Below, piece by piece: positions 16,461 to 24,936 of a DNA stretch of 59,124 nt. The stretch spans positions 1-59,124 of the forward strand of contig DATGKD010000259.1 in the NCBI GenBank assembly GCA_035294855.1. The letters run 5' to 3'. Below the pieces are notes generated by a model, which saw only the letters and a list, made by a program, of their open reading frames with translations, was not told the origin of the DNA and made no database searches. The position numbers and the translations under genes are program-made. Position 1 is the first letter of the stretch. Each line of letters begins with the position of its first letter. Origin of the DNA: DATGKD01 sp035294855. GTDB lineage: Bacteria > Actinomycetota > Acidimicrobiia > Acidimicrobiales > UBA8190.

Positions 16461-17309
16461 ATGCCGGGCGTGAAGACCAATGAGGTCCCGGGCACGCGGG
16501 CCGTTCTGCGCCACTACCGGATGTCGGCGTACAAGGCACGCCAGGTGCTCGATCTCGTGCGCGGCGAGGACGTCGACCGGGCGGAGGAGATCCTCCACAC
16601 GACGCCGCGCGACGGCGCACGCGTGGTCGCGAAGGTCCTGGCGTCGGCGGTGGCCAACGCCCGCAACAACGACCAGCTCGAACGCGAGGAGCTCTACGTC
16701 TCGGCGTGCTTCGCAGACGAAGGGACCACCCTGAAGCGGTGGCGGCCGCGCGCCCGGGGTCGGGCCACCCGGATCCGCAAGCGCTCGTGCCACATCACGG
16801 TGATCGTGAGCCGTCTGCCGGAGGACCGTCTCGAGCGCAAGCGGGCCCGGCTGGCGGCCGCCACGGGAGCCATGCGCTCGCGCCGTGTGGCGGCGTCGCG
16901 GCGTGAGACGCGGCGGGGCCGGAGTGAGGAGGAGACGGTGTCGGCCGCCGACGCTGCGACCGACCAGGAGCTCGCCGCCACCGAAGAAGAGGCGTCCGCC
17001 GAGGAGGTACTGACCGAGGACCAGCTCGATTCGCAAGAGCCGGGCGAGCCTGTCGGCGCCGAGGGCGGGGACAGCGAGGACGTCACCGCCGAAGCGACCT
17101 CGGTCGAGGAGGTCGAGGCCCCCGAGGAAGAGCGCGGGGAGGACGGGACCGAAGGCGAGGCGGCACCGGCTTCGGTCGCCCGCAAGGCACCGGCCGCCAA
17201 GACCACGAAGAAAGCGACGAAGGCGACCAAGAAGGCGACGAAAAAGGCGCCGTCCGAGGCCGACGACACCGGTGACGGGGCGCAGTCCGCAGAGGACGGA
17301 GAGGGCTGA
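16461..17309 (+). CDS. rplV: 50S ribosomal protein L22 with long histone-like C-terminal tail
   Basis: L22 shapes the exit tunnel together with L4. Residues 1-120 are the normal protein (RHYRMSAYKARQVLDLVRG; RARGRATRIRKRSCHITV). Residues about 125-282 are an added tail: an acidic Glu/Ala part (EEETVSAADAATDQELAATE) followed by an Ala/Lys/Thr-rich stretch (AKKATKKATKK) like histone H1 or mycobacterial L22 tails. Usual length is 110-130; M. tuberculosis L22 also carries a tail, though shorter. ATG one base after rpsS. Confidence 0.93.
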   Translation: MPGVKTNEVPGTRAVLRHYRMSAYKARQVLDLVRGEDVDRAEEILHTTPRDGARVVAKVLASAVANARNNDQLEREELYVSACFADEGTTLKRWRPRARGRATRIRKRSCHITVIVSRLPEDRLERKRARLAAATGAMRSRRVAASRRETRRGRSEEETVSAADAATDQELAATEEEASAEEVLTEDQLDSQEPGEPVGAEGGDSEDVTAEATSVEEVEAPEEERGEDGTEGEAAPASVARKAPAAKTTKKATKATKKATKKAPSEADDTGDGAQSAEDGEG

Positions 17310-17312
17310 ACG

Positions 17313-18299
17313 ATGGGCCAGAAGGTCAACCCGTACGGGTTTCGCCTCGGCGTGACCACGGACTGGAAGTCACGGTGGTTCGAGGAGCGCAACTACCAGG
17401 AGTTCGTCGTCGAGGACTGGAAGATCCGCGACTACCTCATGTCGCAACTCGAGTCCGCGGCCGTCAGCCGGATCGAGATCGAGCGCACACGAGACCGACT
17501 GCGCGTGGACATCCACACCGCGAGACCCGGGATCGTGATCGGGAGGAGGGGCTCGGAGGCGGACCGCCTGAAGAAGAAGCTCGAGGACATCACCGGCCTG
17601 CGAAACCGCATCCAGCTGAACATCCAGGAGATCAAGCAGCCCGAGTTGGACGCGGCGCTCATCGCCCAGAGCATCGCCGACCAGCTGGCCCGCCGGGTGG
17701 CGTTCAGGCGGGCCATGAAGCGGGCCATCCAGACGGTGACCAAGGCGGGCGCCCTCGGGGTGCGCGTGCAGTGTGCCGGTCGCCTCGGAGGTTCCGAGAT
17801 GGCGCGACGCGAGGGATACCGCGAGGGCCGCGTTCCGTTGCACACCTTGCGCGCCGACATCGACTACGGCTTCCGTGAAGCGCGCACCACATTCGGTCGG
17901 ATCGGCGTGAAGACGTGGATCTACAAGGGGGACATCCTCCCGTACCGCCTGTCGTCGGAGGACAAGATCTCGCGCGAAGCAGCCATGGCCGCGGGCGAGA
18001 CGTCAGGTCAGTCCGTGCCACGGCGCCTCATCACCGCCGGGGGAGGACGCCGGCGCGCCGAGCAGGGGGAGCCGGGCAGCGTCATCCCCACCCCGGACGC
18101 CGCAGAAGCAGAGCCGGCCGAGGCGGGCGCGGTTGCAGAGGGCGCAGAGGAAGTCGCCGCCGCCCCGCTGCCCGGAGGGGCACCGCCGCCCGGTGAAGCG
18201 GACGACTTCGAACGCCTGCTCGCCGAGGAGGAGGAGATCGAGCGCCGGACCCGCACCGAGCATCACGAGACGCCGCACTTCCGCAAGGAGGCCGACTGA
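17313..18299 (+). CDS. rpsC: 30S ribosomal protein S3 with acidic C-terminal tail
   Basis: S3 sits at the mRNA entry channel and has helicase activity with S4 and S5. The 328-residue product starts MGQKVNPYGFRLGVTTDWKS, has the KH-domain loop IVIGRRGSEADRLKKKLE and the C-terminal core IDYGFREARTTFGRIGVKTW. From about residue 215 a Glu/Ala/Pro-rich tail of roughly 110 residues follows (usual S3 210-280). Its TGA shares a base with the rplP ATG. Confidence 0.95.
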   Translation: MGQKVNPYGFRLGVTTDWKSRWFEERNYQEFVVEDWKIRDYLMSQLESAAVSRIEIERTRDRLRVDIHTARPGIVIGRRGSEADRLKKKLEDITGLRNRIQLNIQEIKQPELDAALIAQSIADQLARRVAFRRAMKRAIQTVTKAGALGVRVQCAGRLGGSEMARREGYREGRVPLHTLRADIDYGFREARTTFGRIGVKTWIYKGDILPYRLSSEDKISREAAMAAGETSGQSVPRRLITAGGGRRRAEQGEPGSVIPTPDAAEAEPAEAGAVAEGAEEVAAAPLPGGAPPPGEADDFERLLAEEEEIERRTRTEHHETPHFRKEAD

Positions 18300-18736
18300 T
18301 GCTGATGCCCCGCAAGGTGAAGCATCGCAAGCAGCAGCGTGGCCGCCTGTCGGGCCACGCCAAGGGCGGCACCACCATCACTTTCGGCGACTTCGGCATC
18401 CAGGCGCTCGAGCCCGGCTGGCTCACGCAGCGGCAGATCGAGGCTGCCCGAATCGCCATGACCCGCCACGTCAAGCGGGGCGGGAAGGTGTGGATCCGTG
18501 TCTTCCCGGACAAACCCGTCACGCAGAAGCCGGCCGAGACGCGTATGGGGTCGGGCAAGGGCAATCCTGAGCACTGGGTGGCGGTGGTCCGGCCCGGCCG
18601 TGTGTTGTTCGAGCTGGCCGGGGTGGACCACGAGCTGGCGCACGCCGCCATCGACCGCGCCATCCAGAAGCTCCCCTTCAAAGCGCGTTTCATGGTGCGC
18701 CCGGGTTCGCACGGCGCGCCCGAGGTGGAGGTCTGA
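18299..18736 (+). CDS. rplP: 50S ribosomal protein L16
   Basis: A 145-residue protein at the A-site of the large subunit. It starts MLMPRKVKHRKQQRG and contains MTRHVKRGGKVWIRVFPDKP and RMGSGKGNPEHWVAVV, all diagnostic. The first ATG (18299, overlapping the rpsC stop) is preferred over 18305, because L16 proteins begin ML-PRKVK. Normal length and no tail, unlike its neighbours. Confidence 0.95.
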   Translation: MLMPRKVKHRKQQRGRLSGHAKGGTTITFGDFGIQALEPGWLTQRQIEAARIAMTRHVKRGGKVWIRVFPDKPVTQKPAETRMGSGKGNPEHWVAVVRPGRVLFELAGVDHELAHAAIDRAIQKLPFKARFMVRPGSHGAPEVEV

Positions 18737-18738
18737 GG

Positions 18739-19185
18739 ATGCCGAGCGCTTCGGAGCTGCGCGAGCTCGACGACAACGAGCTCGACGGGCGCCTCGTCGA
18801 GTACCGCCGAGAGCTGCTCAACCTCCGGTTCCAGCTGGGGACCGGACAGCTCGACAACGTGACGCGCGTGTCCGAAGTCCGGCGCGACATCGCGCGGGTC
18901 CTGACGGTCCTGCGCGACCGGGAGATCGCGGTGGCCGAGGGACGTGACGCCGGCCCGGTGTTCGCCACCCGGCCGCTTCGCCGTCCACGTGCCGAGCGCG
19001 AGGAGAGCGAGGAGGACGCCGAGCGCACCCCGCGGCCCGCACGGTCGCGGCGCAGGACGGCGGCTGGCGCCACCGAGGGCGAGGAGGTCGAGCCCGTCGG
19101 CACCGACACGGTGAGCGAAGCCGATGCCGTGCCTGCCGACAATGAGGCCGCGGACGACGTCGTCGGCGACGAGGAGGAGTCATGA
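18739..19185 (+). CDS. rpmC: 50S ribosomal protein L29 with acidic C-terminal tail
   Basis: L29 lies beside L23 at the tunnel exit. Residues 1-68 are the two-helix protein (ELRELDDNELDGRLVEYRRE; LLNLRFQLGTGQLDN). L29 normally ends there, at 60-80 residues. This one continues to 148 with Arg-rich then Glu/Ala/Asp-rich sequence ending DDVVGDEEES. ATG two bases after rplP; the stop overlaps the rpsQ start (ATGA). Confidence 0.92.
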   Translation: MPSASELRELDDNELDGRLVEYRRELLNLRFQLGTGQLDNVTRVSEVRRDIARVLTVLRDREIAVAEGRDAGPVFATRPLRRPRAEREESEEDAERTPRPARSRRRTAAGATEGEEVEPVGTDTVSEADAVPADNEAADDVVGDEEES

Positions 19186-19484
19186 CGGCAGACGAGCGCG
19201 CAGAGGCGACCGACGTGGGCGAAGAGCAGGCGGCGCGCGGGAGCCGGAAGGTGCGCGAAGGGCTCGTGGTGTCCGACAAGATGCAGGCGACGGTGGTCGT
19301 CTCCGTCGTCGAGCGCGTCCGCCACACCCGGTACGGCAAGACGGTGCAGCGCACCCGCAAGCTGTACGCGCACGACGGGGGCCTCGAAGCGAGGCTCGGC
19401 GACCGCGTGCGGGTCATGGAGACGAGGCCCCTCTCCAAGCTGAAGCGCTGGCGCGTCACCGAAGTCTTGGAGCGCGCTCGGTGA
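19182..19484 (+). CDS. rpsQ: 30S ribosomal protein S17
   Basis: A 100-residue primary 16S rRNA-binding protein with an OB fold. About 20 extra acidic/polar residues precede the conserved REGLVVSDKMQATVVVSV, and the core continues RHTRYGKTVQRTRKLYAHD and MEKRPLSK-like METRPLSKLKRWRV. ATGA overlap with rpmC; GTGA overlap with rplN. Last gene of the S10-type section. Confidence 0.94.
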   Translation: MTADERAEATDVGEEQAARGSRKVREGLVVSDKMQATVVVSVVERVRHTRYGKTVQRTRKLYAHDGGLEARLGDRVRVMETRPLSKLKRWRVTEVLERAR

Positions 19485-19849
19485 TCCAGCAGGAATCGCG
19501 GCTGAAGGTGGCCGACAACTCCGGAGCCCGCGAGGTGCTCTGCATCAAGGTCCTCGGAGGGTCGCGGCGACGCTACGCCGGCATCGGCGACGTCTTCGTG
19601 GCGACCGTCAAGGACGCCATCCCCGGGGCCCAGGTGAAGAAGGGTGAGGTCGTCCGGTGCGTGGTGGTGCGGACGGCCAAGGAGACGAGGCGGGCGGACG
19701 GCAGCTACATCCGGTTCGATGAGAACGCGGCGGTGCTGATCAACGAACAACAGCAGCCGCGCGGGACCCGCATCTTCGGGCCCGTGGGTCGTGAGTTGCG
19801 CGACAAACGCTTCATGCGGATCGTGTCGCTCGCTCCGGAGGTGTTGTGA
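19481..19849 (+). CDS. rplN: 50S ribosomal protein L14
   Basis: A 122-residue protein, the standard L14 length, at the subunit interface near the site where the silencing factor RsfS binds. It starts VIQQESRLKVADNSGAREV and contains KKGEVVRCVVVRTAKE and GTRIFGPVGRELRDK. The GTG at 19481 overlaps the rpsQ stop; no other start gives the canonical length. First gene of the spc-type section. Confidence 0.95.
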   Translation: MIQQESRLKVADNSGAREVLCIKVLGGSRRRYAGIGDVFVATVKDAIPGAQVKKGEVVRCVVVRTAKETRRADGSYIRFDENAAVLINEQQQPRGTRIFGPVGRELRDKRFMRIVSLAPEVL

Positions 19850-20157
19850 TGAACATTCGCAAGGGAGACACGGTGCAGGTCCTGTCAGGCAAGCACCGGG
19901 GCAAGCGCGGCCAGGTGATGGTGGCATTCCCCAAGGAGGGCAAGGTCATCGTGGACGGGGCCAACCTCGCCAAGCGGCACACCAAGCCCCGGGGCGCCAC
20001 CATGCAGGGCGGCATCATCGACAAGGACATGCCGCTTCCGGTCTCGGCGGTGGCCATCGTGTGCCCCGCGTGCGGGCCCACGCGCATCGGGCACCGGATC
20101 GACGAGGCGGGCCGGAAGGTGCGCGTCTGCCGCAAGTGCGGGACCGACCTGTCATGA
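19849..20157 (+). CDS. rplX: 50S ribosomal protein L24
   Basis: An assembly-initiator protein of 102 residues with a KOW motif (MNIRKGDTVQVLSGKHRGKR) and a C-terminal pair CPAC...CRKC that can bind zinc. The ATG at 19849 shares its A with the rplN stop; a GTG at 19846 is in frame but adds only one residue. The stop overlaps rplE (ATGA). Confidence 0.95.
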   Translation: MNIRKGDTVQVLSGKHRGKRGQVMVAFPKEGKVIVDGANLAKRHTKPRGATMQGGIIDKDMPLPVSAVAIVCPACGPTRIGHRIDEAGRKVRVCRKCGTDLS

Positions 20158-20726
20158 CCGTCGCCCCGGCACGTGCTCGTCCCCGGCTGAAGGAGCGCTA
20201 CGTCGCCACCGTGCGCGCCGAGCTCCAACAGCGGCTGGGCCTCTCCAACCCGATGGAGGTCCCGCGGCTCGAGAAGGTCGTCATCAACATGGGAGTCGGC
20301 CGGGCCACCCAGCAGCCCTCGCTCGTCGAGGGGGCGGTGCGGGACCTCGAGGTCATCGCCGGCCAGAAGCCGGTGGTGACCAAGGCGCGCCGTTCGATCG
20401 CAGGGTTCAAGCTGCGCGAAGGGATGTCGATCGGGGCCAAGGTGACGTTGCGCGGAGACCGGGCGTGGGAGTTCCTCGACCGACTCATCGCGCTGGCGAT
20501 CCCCCGCATCCGCGACTTCCGGGGTTTGTCGCCCACGTCGTTCGACGGCCGCGGGAATTACACCTTCGGGGTCACCGAACAGCTGATCTTCCCGGAGATC
20601 GACTACGACCGCGTCGACACCACCCGCGGCATGGACATCACGATCTGCACCACAGCACGAAACGACGCCGAGGGCCGTGCGTTGCTCGACGCGTTCGGAT
20701 TCCCCTTCAGGCAGGAGAACACCTGA
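20154..20726 (+). CDS. rplE: 50S ribosomal protein L5
   Basis: A 190-residue 5S rRNA-binding protein of the central protuberance. Diagnostic segments are VPRLEKVVINMGVG, KARRSIAGFKLREGMSIG and RDFRGLSPTSFDGRGNYTFG. The ATG at 20154 overlaps the rplX stop. Normal length. Confidence 0.95.
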   Translation: MTVAPARARPRLKERYVATVRAELQQRLGLSNPMEVPRLEKVVINMGVGRATQQPSLVEGAVRDLEVIAGQKPVVTKARRSIAGFKLREGMSIGAKVTLRGDRAWEFLDRLIALAIPRIRDFRGLSPTSFDGRGNYTFGVTEQLIFPEIDYDRVDTTRGMDITICTTARNDAEGRALLDAFGFPFRQENT

Positions 20727-20729
20727 CAC

Positions 20730-20915
20730 ATGGCGAAGAAGGCACTCATCGAGAAGCAGCAGCGGACTCCGAAGTTCAAGGTGCGGGCGTACACCCGGTG
20801 CCGTCGGTGTGGGCGTCCCCGCGCCGTGTTCCGGAAATTCGGCCTGTGTCGGATCTGCCTGCGGGTGATGGTGCACGCCGGGGAGATCCCGGGCGTCACC
20901 AAGGCCAGTTGGTGA
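20730..20915 (+). CDS. rpsZ: 30S ribosomal protein S14, zinc-binding type Z
   Basis: A 61-residue S14 of the short, zinc-containing (C+) type, with CRRC and CRIC pairs 12 residues apart and the start MAKKALIEKQQRTPKFKVRA. It is part of the small-subunit head. Many actinobacteria also keep a longer zinc-free S14 under Zur control elsewhere; none is in this window. ATG three bases after rplE. Confidence 0.95.
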   Translation: MAKKALIEKQQRTPKFKVRAYTRCRRCGRPRAVFRKFGLCRICLRVMVHAGEIPGVTKASW

Positions 20916-20931
20916 GGGGAGGGAGGCGCAC

Positions 20932-21336
20932 GTGACGATGACCGACCCCATCGCCGACATGCTCACGCGTATCCGTAACGCCAACACGGCCATGCACGAT
21001 TCCGTCACGATGCCGAGCTCCAAGCTGAAGGTGTCCCTGGCGGATCTGCTCGAGCGCGAGGGTTACATCGCCGGCTTCGGTGTCGGCCCGTCGCGCAAGG
21101 GGCCCGGCAAGGTGCTCGAGATCCAGCTCAAGTACGCGTCCGACCGGACGCGTACGATCGCCGGCCTCCGCCGCGTGTCGCGCCCCGGCCTCCGCATCTA
21201 CGCCCGGGCGGACAAGATGCCGCGCGTCCTCGGCGGCATGGGGGTGGCGGTACTGTCGACCAGTCACGGCCTCATGACCGACCGCGAGGCGCGCCAGCGC
21301 CGTGTCGGGGGGGAGGTCCTCTGTTATGTCTGGTGA
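20932..21336 (+). CDS. rpsH: 30S ribosomal protein S8
   Basis: A 134-residue central-domain binder of 16S rRNA. It starts MTMTDPIADMLTRIRNANTA and ends HGLMTDREARQRRVGGEVLC, both diagnostic. The GTG at 20932 is preferred over the ATG two codons later because actinobacterial S8 begins MTMTDPIAD and GAGGGAGG lies 7 bases before it. Confidence 0.95.
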   Translation: MTMTDPIADMLTRIRNANTAMHDSVTMPSSKLKVSLADLLEREGYIAGFGVGPSRKGPGKVLEIQLKYASDRTRTIAGLRRVSRPGLRIYARADKMPRVLGGMGVAVLSTSHGLMTDREARQRRVGGEVLCYVW

Positions 21337-21348
21337 GGAGGGTTCCTG

Positions 21349-21888
21349 ATGTCGCGCGTCGGACGCACGCCCATCCCCGTTCCGGGGGGTGTGACGGTGA
21401 CCCTCGACGCCCGGTCGGTGACCGTGTCGGGTCCCCAGGGCGAGCTGTCACGCCCGCTGCCGGGGGCGATCACGGTCCGCCAGGAGGATGCCGCGCTGCT
21501 CGTGGAGCGACCCGACGACGAGCGGCAGAACCGCGCGCTGCACGGTCTCACCCGTTCCCTGGTGGCGAACATGGTCACCGGGGTGACCGCGGGGTTCTCC
21601 AAGGAGCTCGAGATCGTCGGGGTCGGGTACCGGGCCGTGGCCCGCGGCAACTCGACCATCGAGCTCGCCCTCGGGTTCTCGCACCCGATCGTCGTCGACG
21701 CCCCCGAGGGTGTGAGCTTCGAGGTCCCCGTCCCCACCCGCATCGTGGTGCGGGGAATCGACAAGGAGAAGGTCGGGCAGGTCGCGGCCGACATCCGCAA
21801 GCTGCGCAAGCCCGAGCCCTACAAGGGCAAGGGCATCCGCTACGCGGGCGAGCACGTCATCCGCAAGGCCGGCAAGGCGGCCAAGTGA
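21349..21888 (+). CDS. rplF: 50S ribosomal protein L6
   Basis: A 179-residue two-domain protein next to the sarcin-ricin loop, of normal length. It starts MSRVGRTPIPVPGGVTV and ends with EPYKGKGIRYAGEHVIRKAG. GAGGAGGG precedes the ATG. Its stop overlaps rplR (GTGA). Confidence 0.95.
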   Translation: MSRVGRTPIPVPGGVTVTLDARSVTVSGPQGELSRPLPGAITVRQEDAALLVERPDDERQNRALHGLTRSLVANMVTGVTAGFSKELEIVGVGYRAVARGNSTIELALGFSHPIVVDAPEGVSFEVPVPTRIVVRGIDKEKVGQVAADIRKLRKPEPYKGKGIRYAGEHVIRKAGKAAK

Positions 21889-22253
21889 GCACGACCGCCT
21901 CGACCCGGAAGCGCACCCTGCGCTTGCGACGCCACGCGCGGGTGCGCAAGCACATCGCGGGCACCGCGACTCGTCCCCGCCTGGCGGTGTTCCGCTCCGC
22001 GCGCCACATCTCGGCGCAGGTCATCGACGACGCCACTGGCCGGACGTTGGCTTCGGCGAGCACGGTCGAGGCCTCGCTGCGTAGCGCGTCGGGCGGCAAC
22101 GTGGCGGCGGCGACGAACGTCGGCCGGCTCGTGGCCGAGCGCGCCACCGCTGCCGGGGTGTCCGCCGTGGTGTTCGACCGCGGGGGTTACCGCTATCACG
22201 GCCGCGTGGCCGCGCTGGCCGACGCGGCCCGCAAGGCCGGACTGGAGTTCTGA
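21885..22253 (+). CDS. rplR: 50S ribosomal protein L18
   Basis: A 122-residue 5S rRNA-binding protein. Diagnostic parts are the basic start RLRRHARVRKHIAGTATRPR, LAVFRSARHISAQVIDD and FDRGGYRYHGRVAALADAAR. The GTG at 21885 overlaps the rplF stop. The TGA shares its A with the rpsE ATG. Confidence 0.95.
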   Translation: MSTTASTRKRTLRLRRHARVRKHIAGTATRPRLAVFRSARHISAQVIDDATGRTLASASTVEASLRSASGGNVAAATNVGRLVAERATAAGVSAVVFDRGGYRYHGRVAALADAARKAGLEF

Positions 22254-22804
22254 TGCTGGACGGGCAATTCGAAGAGCGGACCATCCGCGTGAACCGGGTG
22301 GCCAAGGTGGTGCAGGGGGGCCGCCGGTTCTCGTTCACGGCGCTCATGGTGGTGGGCGACGGCAACGGCCGGGTCGGCCTCGGCTACGGCAAGGCCAAGG
22401 AAGCGGGCCTGGCGGTGCAAAAGGGCATCGAAGAGGCGCGCAAGTCGATGTTCGACGTCCCGCTCGCGGGCTCCACCATCACCCACCCCGTGACGGGCGT
22501 CTCGGGCGCCGGGCGTGTCCTGCTCAAGCCGGCGTCGCCCGGGACGGGCGTCATCGCCGGCGGAGCGGCCCGGGCGATCCTCGAGATGGCCGGCATCCAC
22601 GACATCCTCTGCAAATCGCTGGGGTCGTCGAACGGCATCAACGTGGCGCACGCCACGATCGCGGGCCTGAAGGCACTCATGCGGCCCGAGGAAGTGGCGC
22701 GCCTCCGCGGCAAGCCCGCCGACGAGCTCGTCCCGAAGGGCGTGCTGCGGGCCTACCGCGAGCGCCAGCGCGCGTCCGACCTGTTCCAGGAGATCGAGCA
22801 ATGA
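22253..22804 (+). CDS. rpsE: 30S ribosomal protein S5
   Basis: A 183-residue fidelity protein at the mRNA entry. It has the start EERTIRVNRVAKVVQGGRRF, the loop GDGNGRVGLGYGKAKE and ILEMAGIHDILCKSLGSSN. Normal length for actinobacteria. ATG overlapping the rplR stop; ATGA overlap with rpmD. Confidence 0.95.
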   Translation: MLDGQFEERTIRVNRVAKVVQGGRRFSFTALMVVGDGNGRVGLGYGKAKEAGLAVQKGIEEARKSMFDVPLAGSTITHPVTGVSGAGRVLLKPASPGTGVIAGGAARAILEMAGIHDILCKSLGSSNGINVAHATIAGLKALMRPEEVARLRGKPADELVPKGVLRAYRERQRASDLFQEIEQ

Positions 22805-23112
22805 GCCCCGCGACGCGGCCAGACGGCGACGAGGGATCCGGCCACCTCCGGGTGACCCAGGTGCGCTCGGCCATCACCACCAAACCGAAGCACCGCGGCA
22901 CGCTGCGGGCCCTCGGACTGCGCGGCGTGGGCCGCAGCCGTGTCCTGCCCGACCGCCCGGAGGTACGCGGCATGCTGGCGCGCGTCCCGCACCTGGTGCA
23001 GGTGATACCCGCCGACGAGGCCGAGGCGGCGCTCCAGCGACAGCGCTCCGATGCGGCGCGCCGGGCGCGGCGAGCCGGCCAAGGACAGAACGACGCGGAG
23101 GGTTCCTCGTGA
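22801..23112 (+). CDS. rpmD: 50S ribosomal protein L30, extended at both ends
   Basis: Residues about 16-75 are L30 (LRVTQVRSAITTKPKHRGTL; LRALGLRGVGRSRVLPD). L30 is normally about 60 residues. Here about 15 polar residues precede the core and about 28 Arg/Ala-rich residues follow, for 103 in total. The ATG is set by the ATGA overlap with rpsE, which supports the extended N-terminus. GTGA overlap with rplO. Confidence 0.92.
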   Translation: MSPATRPDGDEGSGHLRVTQVRSAITTKPKHRGTLRALGLRGVGRSRVLPDRPEVRGMLARVPHLVQVIPADEAEAALQRQRSDAARRARRAGQGQNDAEGSS

Positions 23113-23597
23113 AGCTGCACGACTTGAAGCCGCCCGCCGGTGCCAACCGGGCGAAGCGCAGGGTCGGACGCGGGACCGGGGGCAAAGGCGGCAAGACCGC
23201 CGGACGCGGCACGAAGGGGACCGGCGCGCGCGACACGGTGAAGCCCGGCTTCGAAGGGGGCCAGCTCCCCTTGGCCCAGCGTGTCCCCAAGTTGAAGGGC
23301 TTCCGGAACCCGTTCCGCGTGTCGTACGCGGTCGTGAACCTCGACACCCTCGACGCGTTCGACGGCGACGAGGCGACGCCCGCCACGTTGGCGGCGGCCG
23401 GCCGCGTCCGCAAGGGCGCCCTGGTCAAGGTGCTCGGCCGGGGAGAATTGCACCGCGCCGTGCAGGTGAAGGCGCACGCCGTGTCCGCGTCGGCCCGCAC
23501 CGCCATCGAGCACGCCGGCGGCCAGGTGGAGTTGCTGCCACCGCCGTTCGGCCACGGGCGTCCCCCCGCGCGGGGAAACGCGCTCACCAACCGCTAG
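23109..23597 (+). CDS. rplO: 50S ribosomal protein L15
   Basis: A 162-residue late-assembly protein. It has the diagnostic start KLHDLKPPAGANRAKRRVGR, the glycine-rich region GTGGKGGKTAGRGTKGTGA and FEGGQLPLAQRVPKLKGFRN. GTG overlapping the rpmD stop. A 42-base gap with GAGGAGGA leads to secY. Confidence 0.95.
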   Translation: MKLHDLKPPAGANRAKRRVGRGTGGKGGKTAGRGTKGTGARDTVKPGFEGGQLPLAQRVPKLKGFRNPFRVSYAVVNLDTLDAFDGDEATPATLAAAGRVRKGALVKVLGRGELHRAVQVKAHAVSASARTAIEHAGGQVELLPPPFGHGRPPARGNALTNR

Positions 23598-23639
23598 CCT
23601 CGTACCCCCGGCCGTCGCGCGCAACGAGGAGGACAGGCG

Positions 23640-24929
23640 TTGCTGTCGAGCCTGAAGAACATCTTCAAGGTCCCCGACCTGCGCAACAAGGTCATCTTCA
23701 CGCTGCTGGTGATCTCGCTGTACCAGCTGGGGGCGAACATCATCGTCCCCTACATCTCGATCTCCAAGGTCCAGCAGCTGGAAGCTCAGGCCAAGCAGGC
23801 CGGCATCCTCGGCTTCCTGAACCTCTTCTCGGGGGGCGGCCTCCTGCGCATGGCCGTGTTCGGGCTGGGGATCATGCCGTACATCACGAGCTCGATCATC
23901 ATCCAGCTGCTGTCGACGGTCATCCCGAAGCTGGAGGAGTGGCGGGACCAGGGAGCGGTGGGACAGAAGAAGCTGACCCAGACCACCCGCTACCTGACGG
24001 TCGGTCTCGCGCTGCTGCAGGCGTCAGGGCTCGTCTACGTGTTCCACACCGGCAGCGGCGCGCTCCTCGGCGGGAAGAACATCGACCTCATCCCCAACTT
24101 CACGCTCCCCAGGGCGGCATTCATCGTCTTGACGCTCACCGCGGGTACGGCGTTCGTCATGTGGCTGGGGGAGCTCATCACCCAACGGGGCATCGGCAAC
24201 GGGATGTCGATCCTCATCTTCGCCAACGTCACCGCGGGCATCCCCGCAGGCGGCACGGCGGTGCTCGATCAGGGGGGCAAGCTCAAGTTCGGGGTGATCC
24301 TGGCACTCACCCTGGTCCTGCTCGTGGTGGTGGTGTTCATGGAGCAGGGCCAGCGCCGCATCCCGGTCACCTTCGCCAAGCGGGTCGTCGGTCGGCGCAT
24401 GTACGGGGGATCGTCGACCTACATCCCGCTGAAGGTGAACCAGTCGGGCGTCATCCCCATCATCTTCGCCAACTCGCTGCTGTACATCCCGGTCCTGTTG
24501 GCGAACATCATCCCGTGGACGGGCTTCCGTACTTTCGTGAACAACCACATCACGCCGACGAGCCTCATGTACGTGGTGTCCTACGGGCTGCTCATCTTCG
24601 CGTTCACCTTCTTCTACGTCTACGTGGCCTTCGACCCGCATCAGCAGGCGGACATCATCCGCAAGCAGGGGGGCTACATCCCCGGGATCAGACCCGGCCC
24701 TTCGACGGAGCAGTACCTGTCGCGCATCTTGAACCGCATCACCGTCCCCGGGGGCCTGTACCTGGCCATCGTGGCCGTGCTGCCGTCGTTGCTCATGGCG
24801 CTGTGGAACATCCGCGGGTACCCCTTCTACGGCACGACGCTCCTCATTGCGGTAGGCGTGTCGCTCGAGACGATGCGACAGATCGACAGCCAGCTGATGA
24901 TGCGGAACTACGAGGGCTTCCTCAAGTAG
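23640..24929 (+). CDS. secY: protein translocase subunit SecY
   Basis: The pore of the Sec translocon, 429 residues with ten predicted membrane segments. It starts LLSSLKNIFKVPDLRNKVIF, and conserved cytoplasmic loops are present (GQRRIPVTFAKR; YIPLKVNQSGVIPIIFA; DIIRKQGGYIPGIRPG). The TTG start at 23640 is fixed by the strong GAGGAGGA about 8 bases before it. adk follows after 7 bases. Confidence 0.95.
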   Translation: MLSSLKNIFKVPDLRNKVIFTLLVISLYQLGANIIVPYISISKVQQLEAQAKQAGILGFLNLFSGGGLLRMAVFGLGIMPYITSSIIIQLLSTVIPKLEEWRDQGAVGQKKLTQTTRYLTVGLALLQASGLVYVFHTGSGALLGGKNIDLIPNFTLPRAAFIVLTLTAGTAFVMWLGELITQRGIGNGMSILIFANVTAGIPAGGTAVLDQGGKLKFGVILALTLVLLVVVVFMEQGQRRIPVTFAKRVVGRRMYGGSSTYIPLKVNQSGVIPIIFANSLLYIPVLLANIIPWTGFRTFVNNHITPTSLMYVVSYGLLIFAFTFFYVYVAFDPHQQADIIRKQGGYIPGIRPGPSTEQYLSRILNRITVPGGLYLAIVAVLPSLLMALWNIRGYPFYGTTLLIAVGVSLETMRQIDSQLMMRNYEGFLK

Positions 24930-24936
24930 GAAGACG

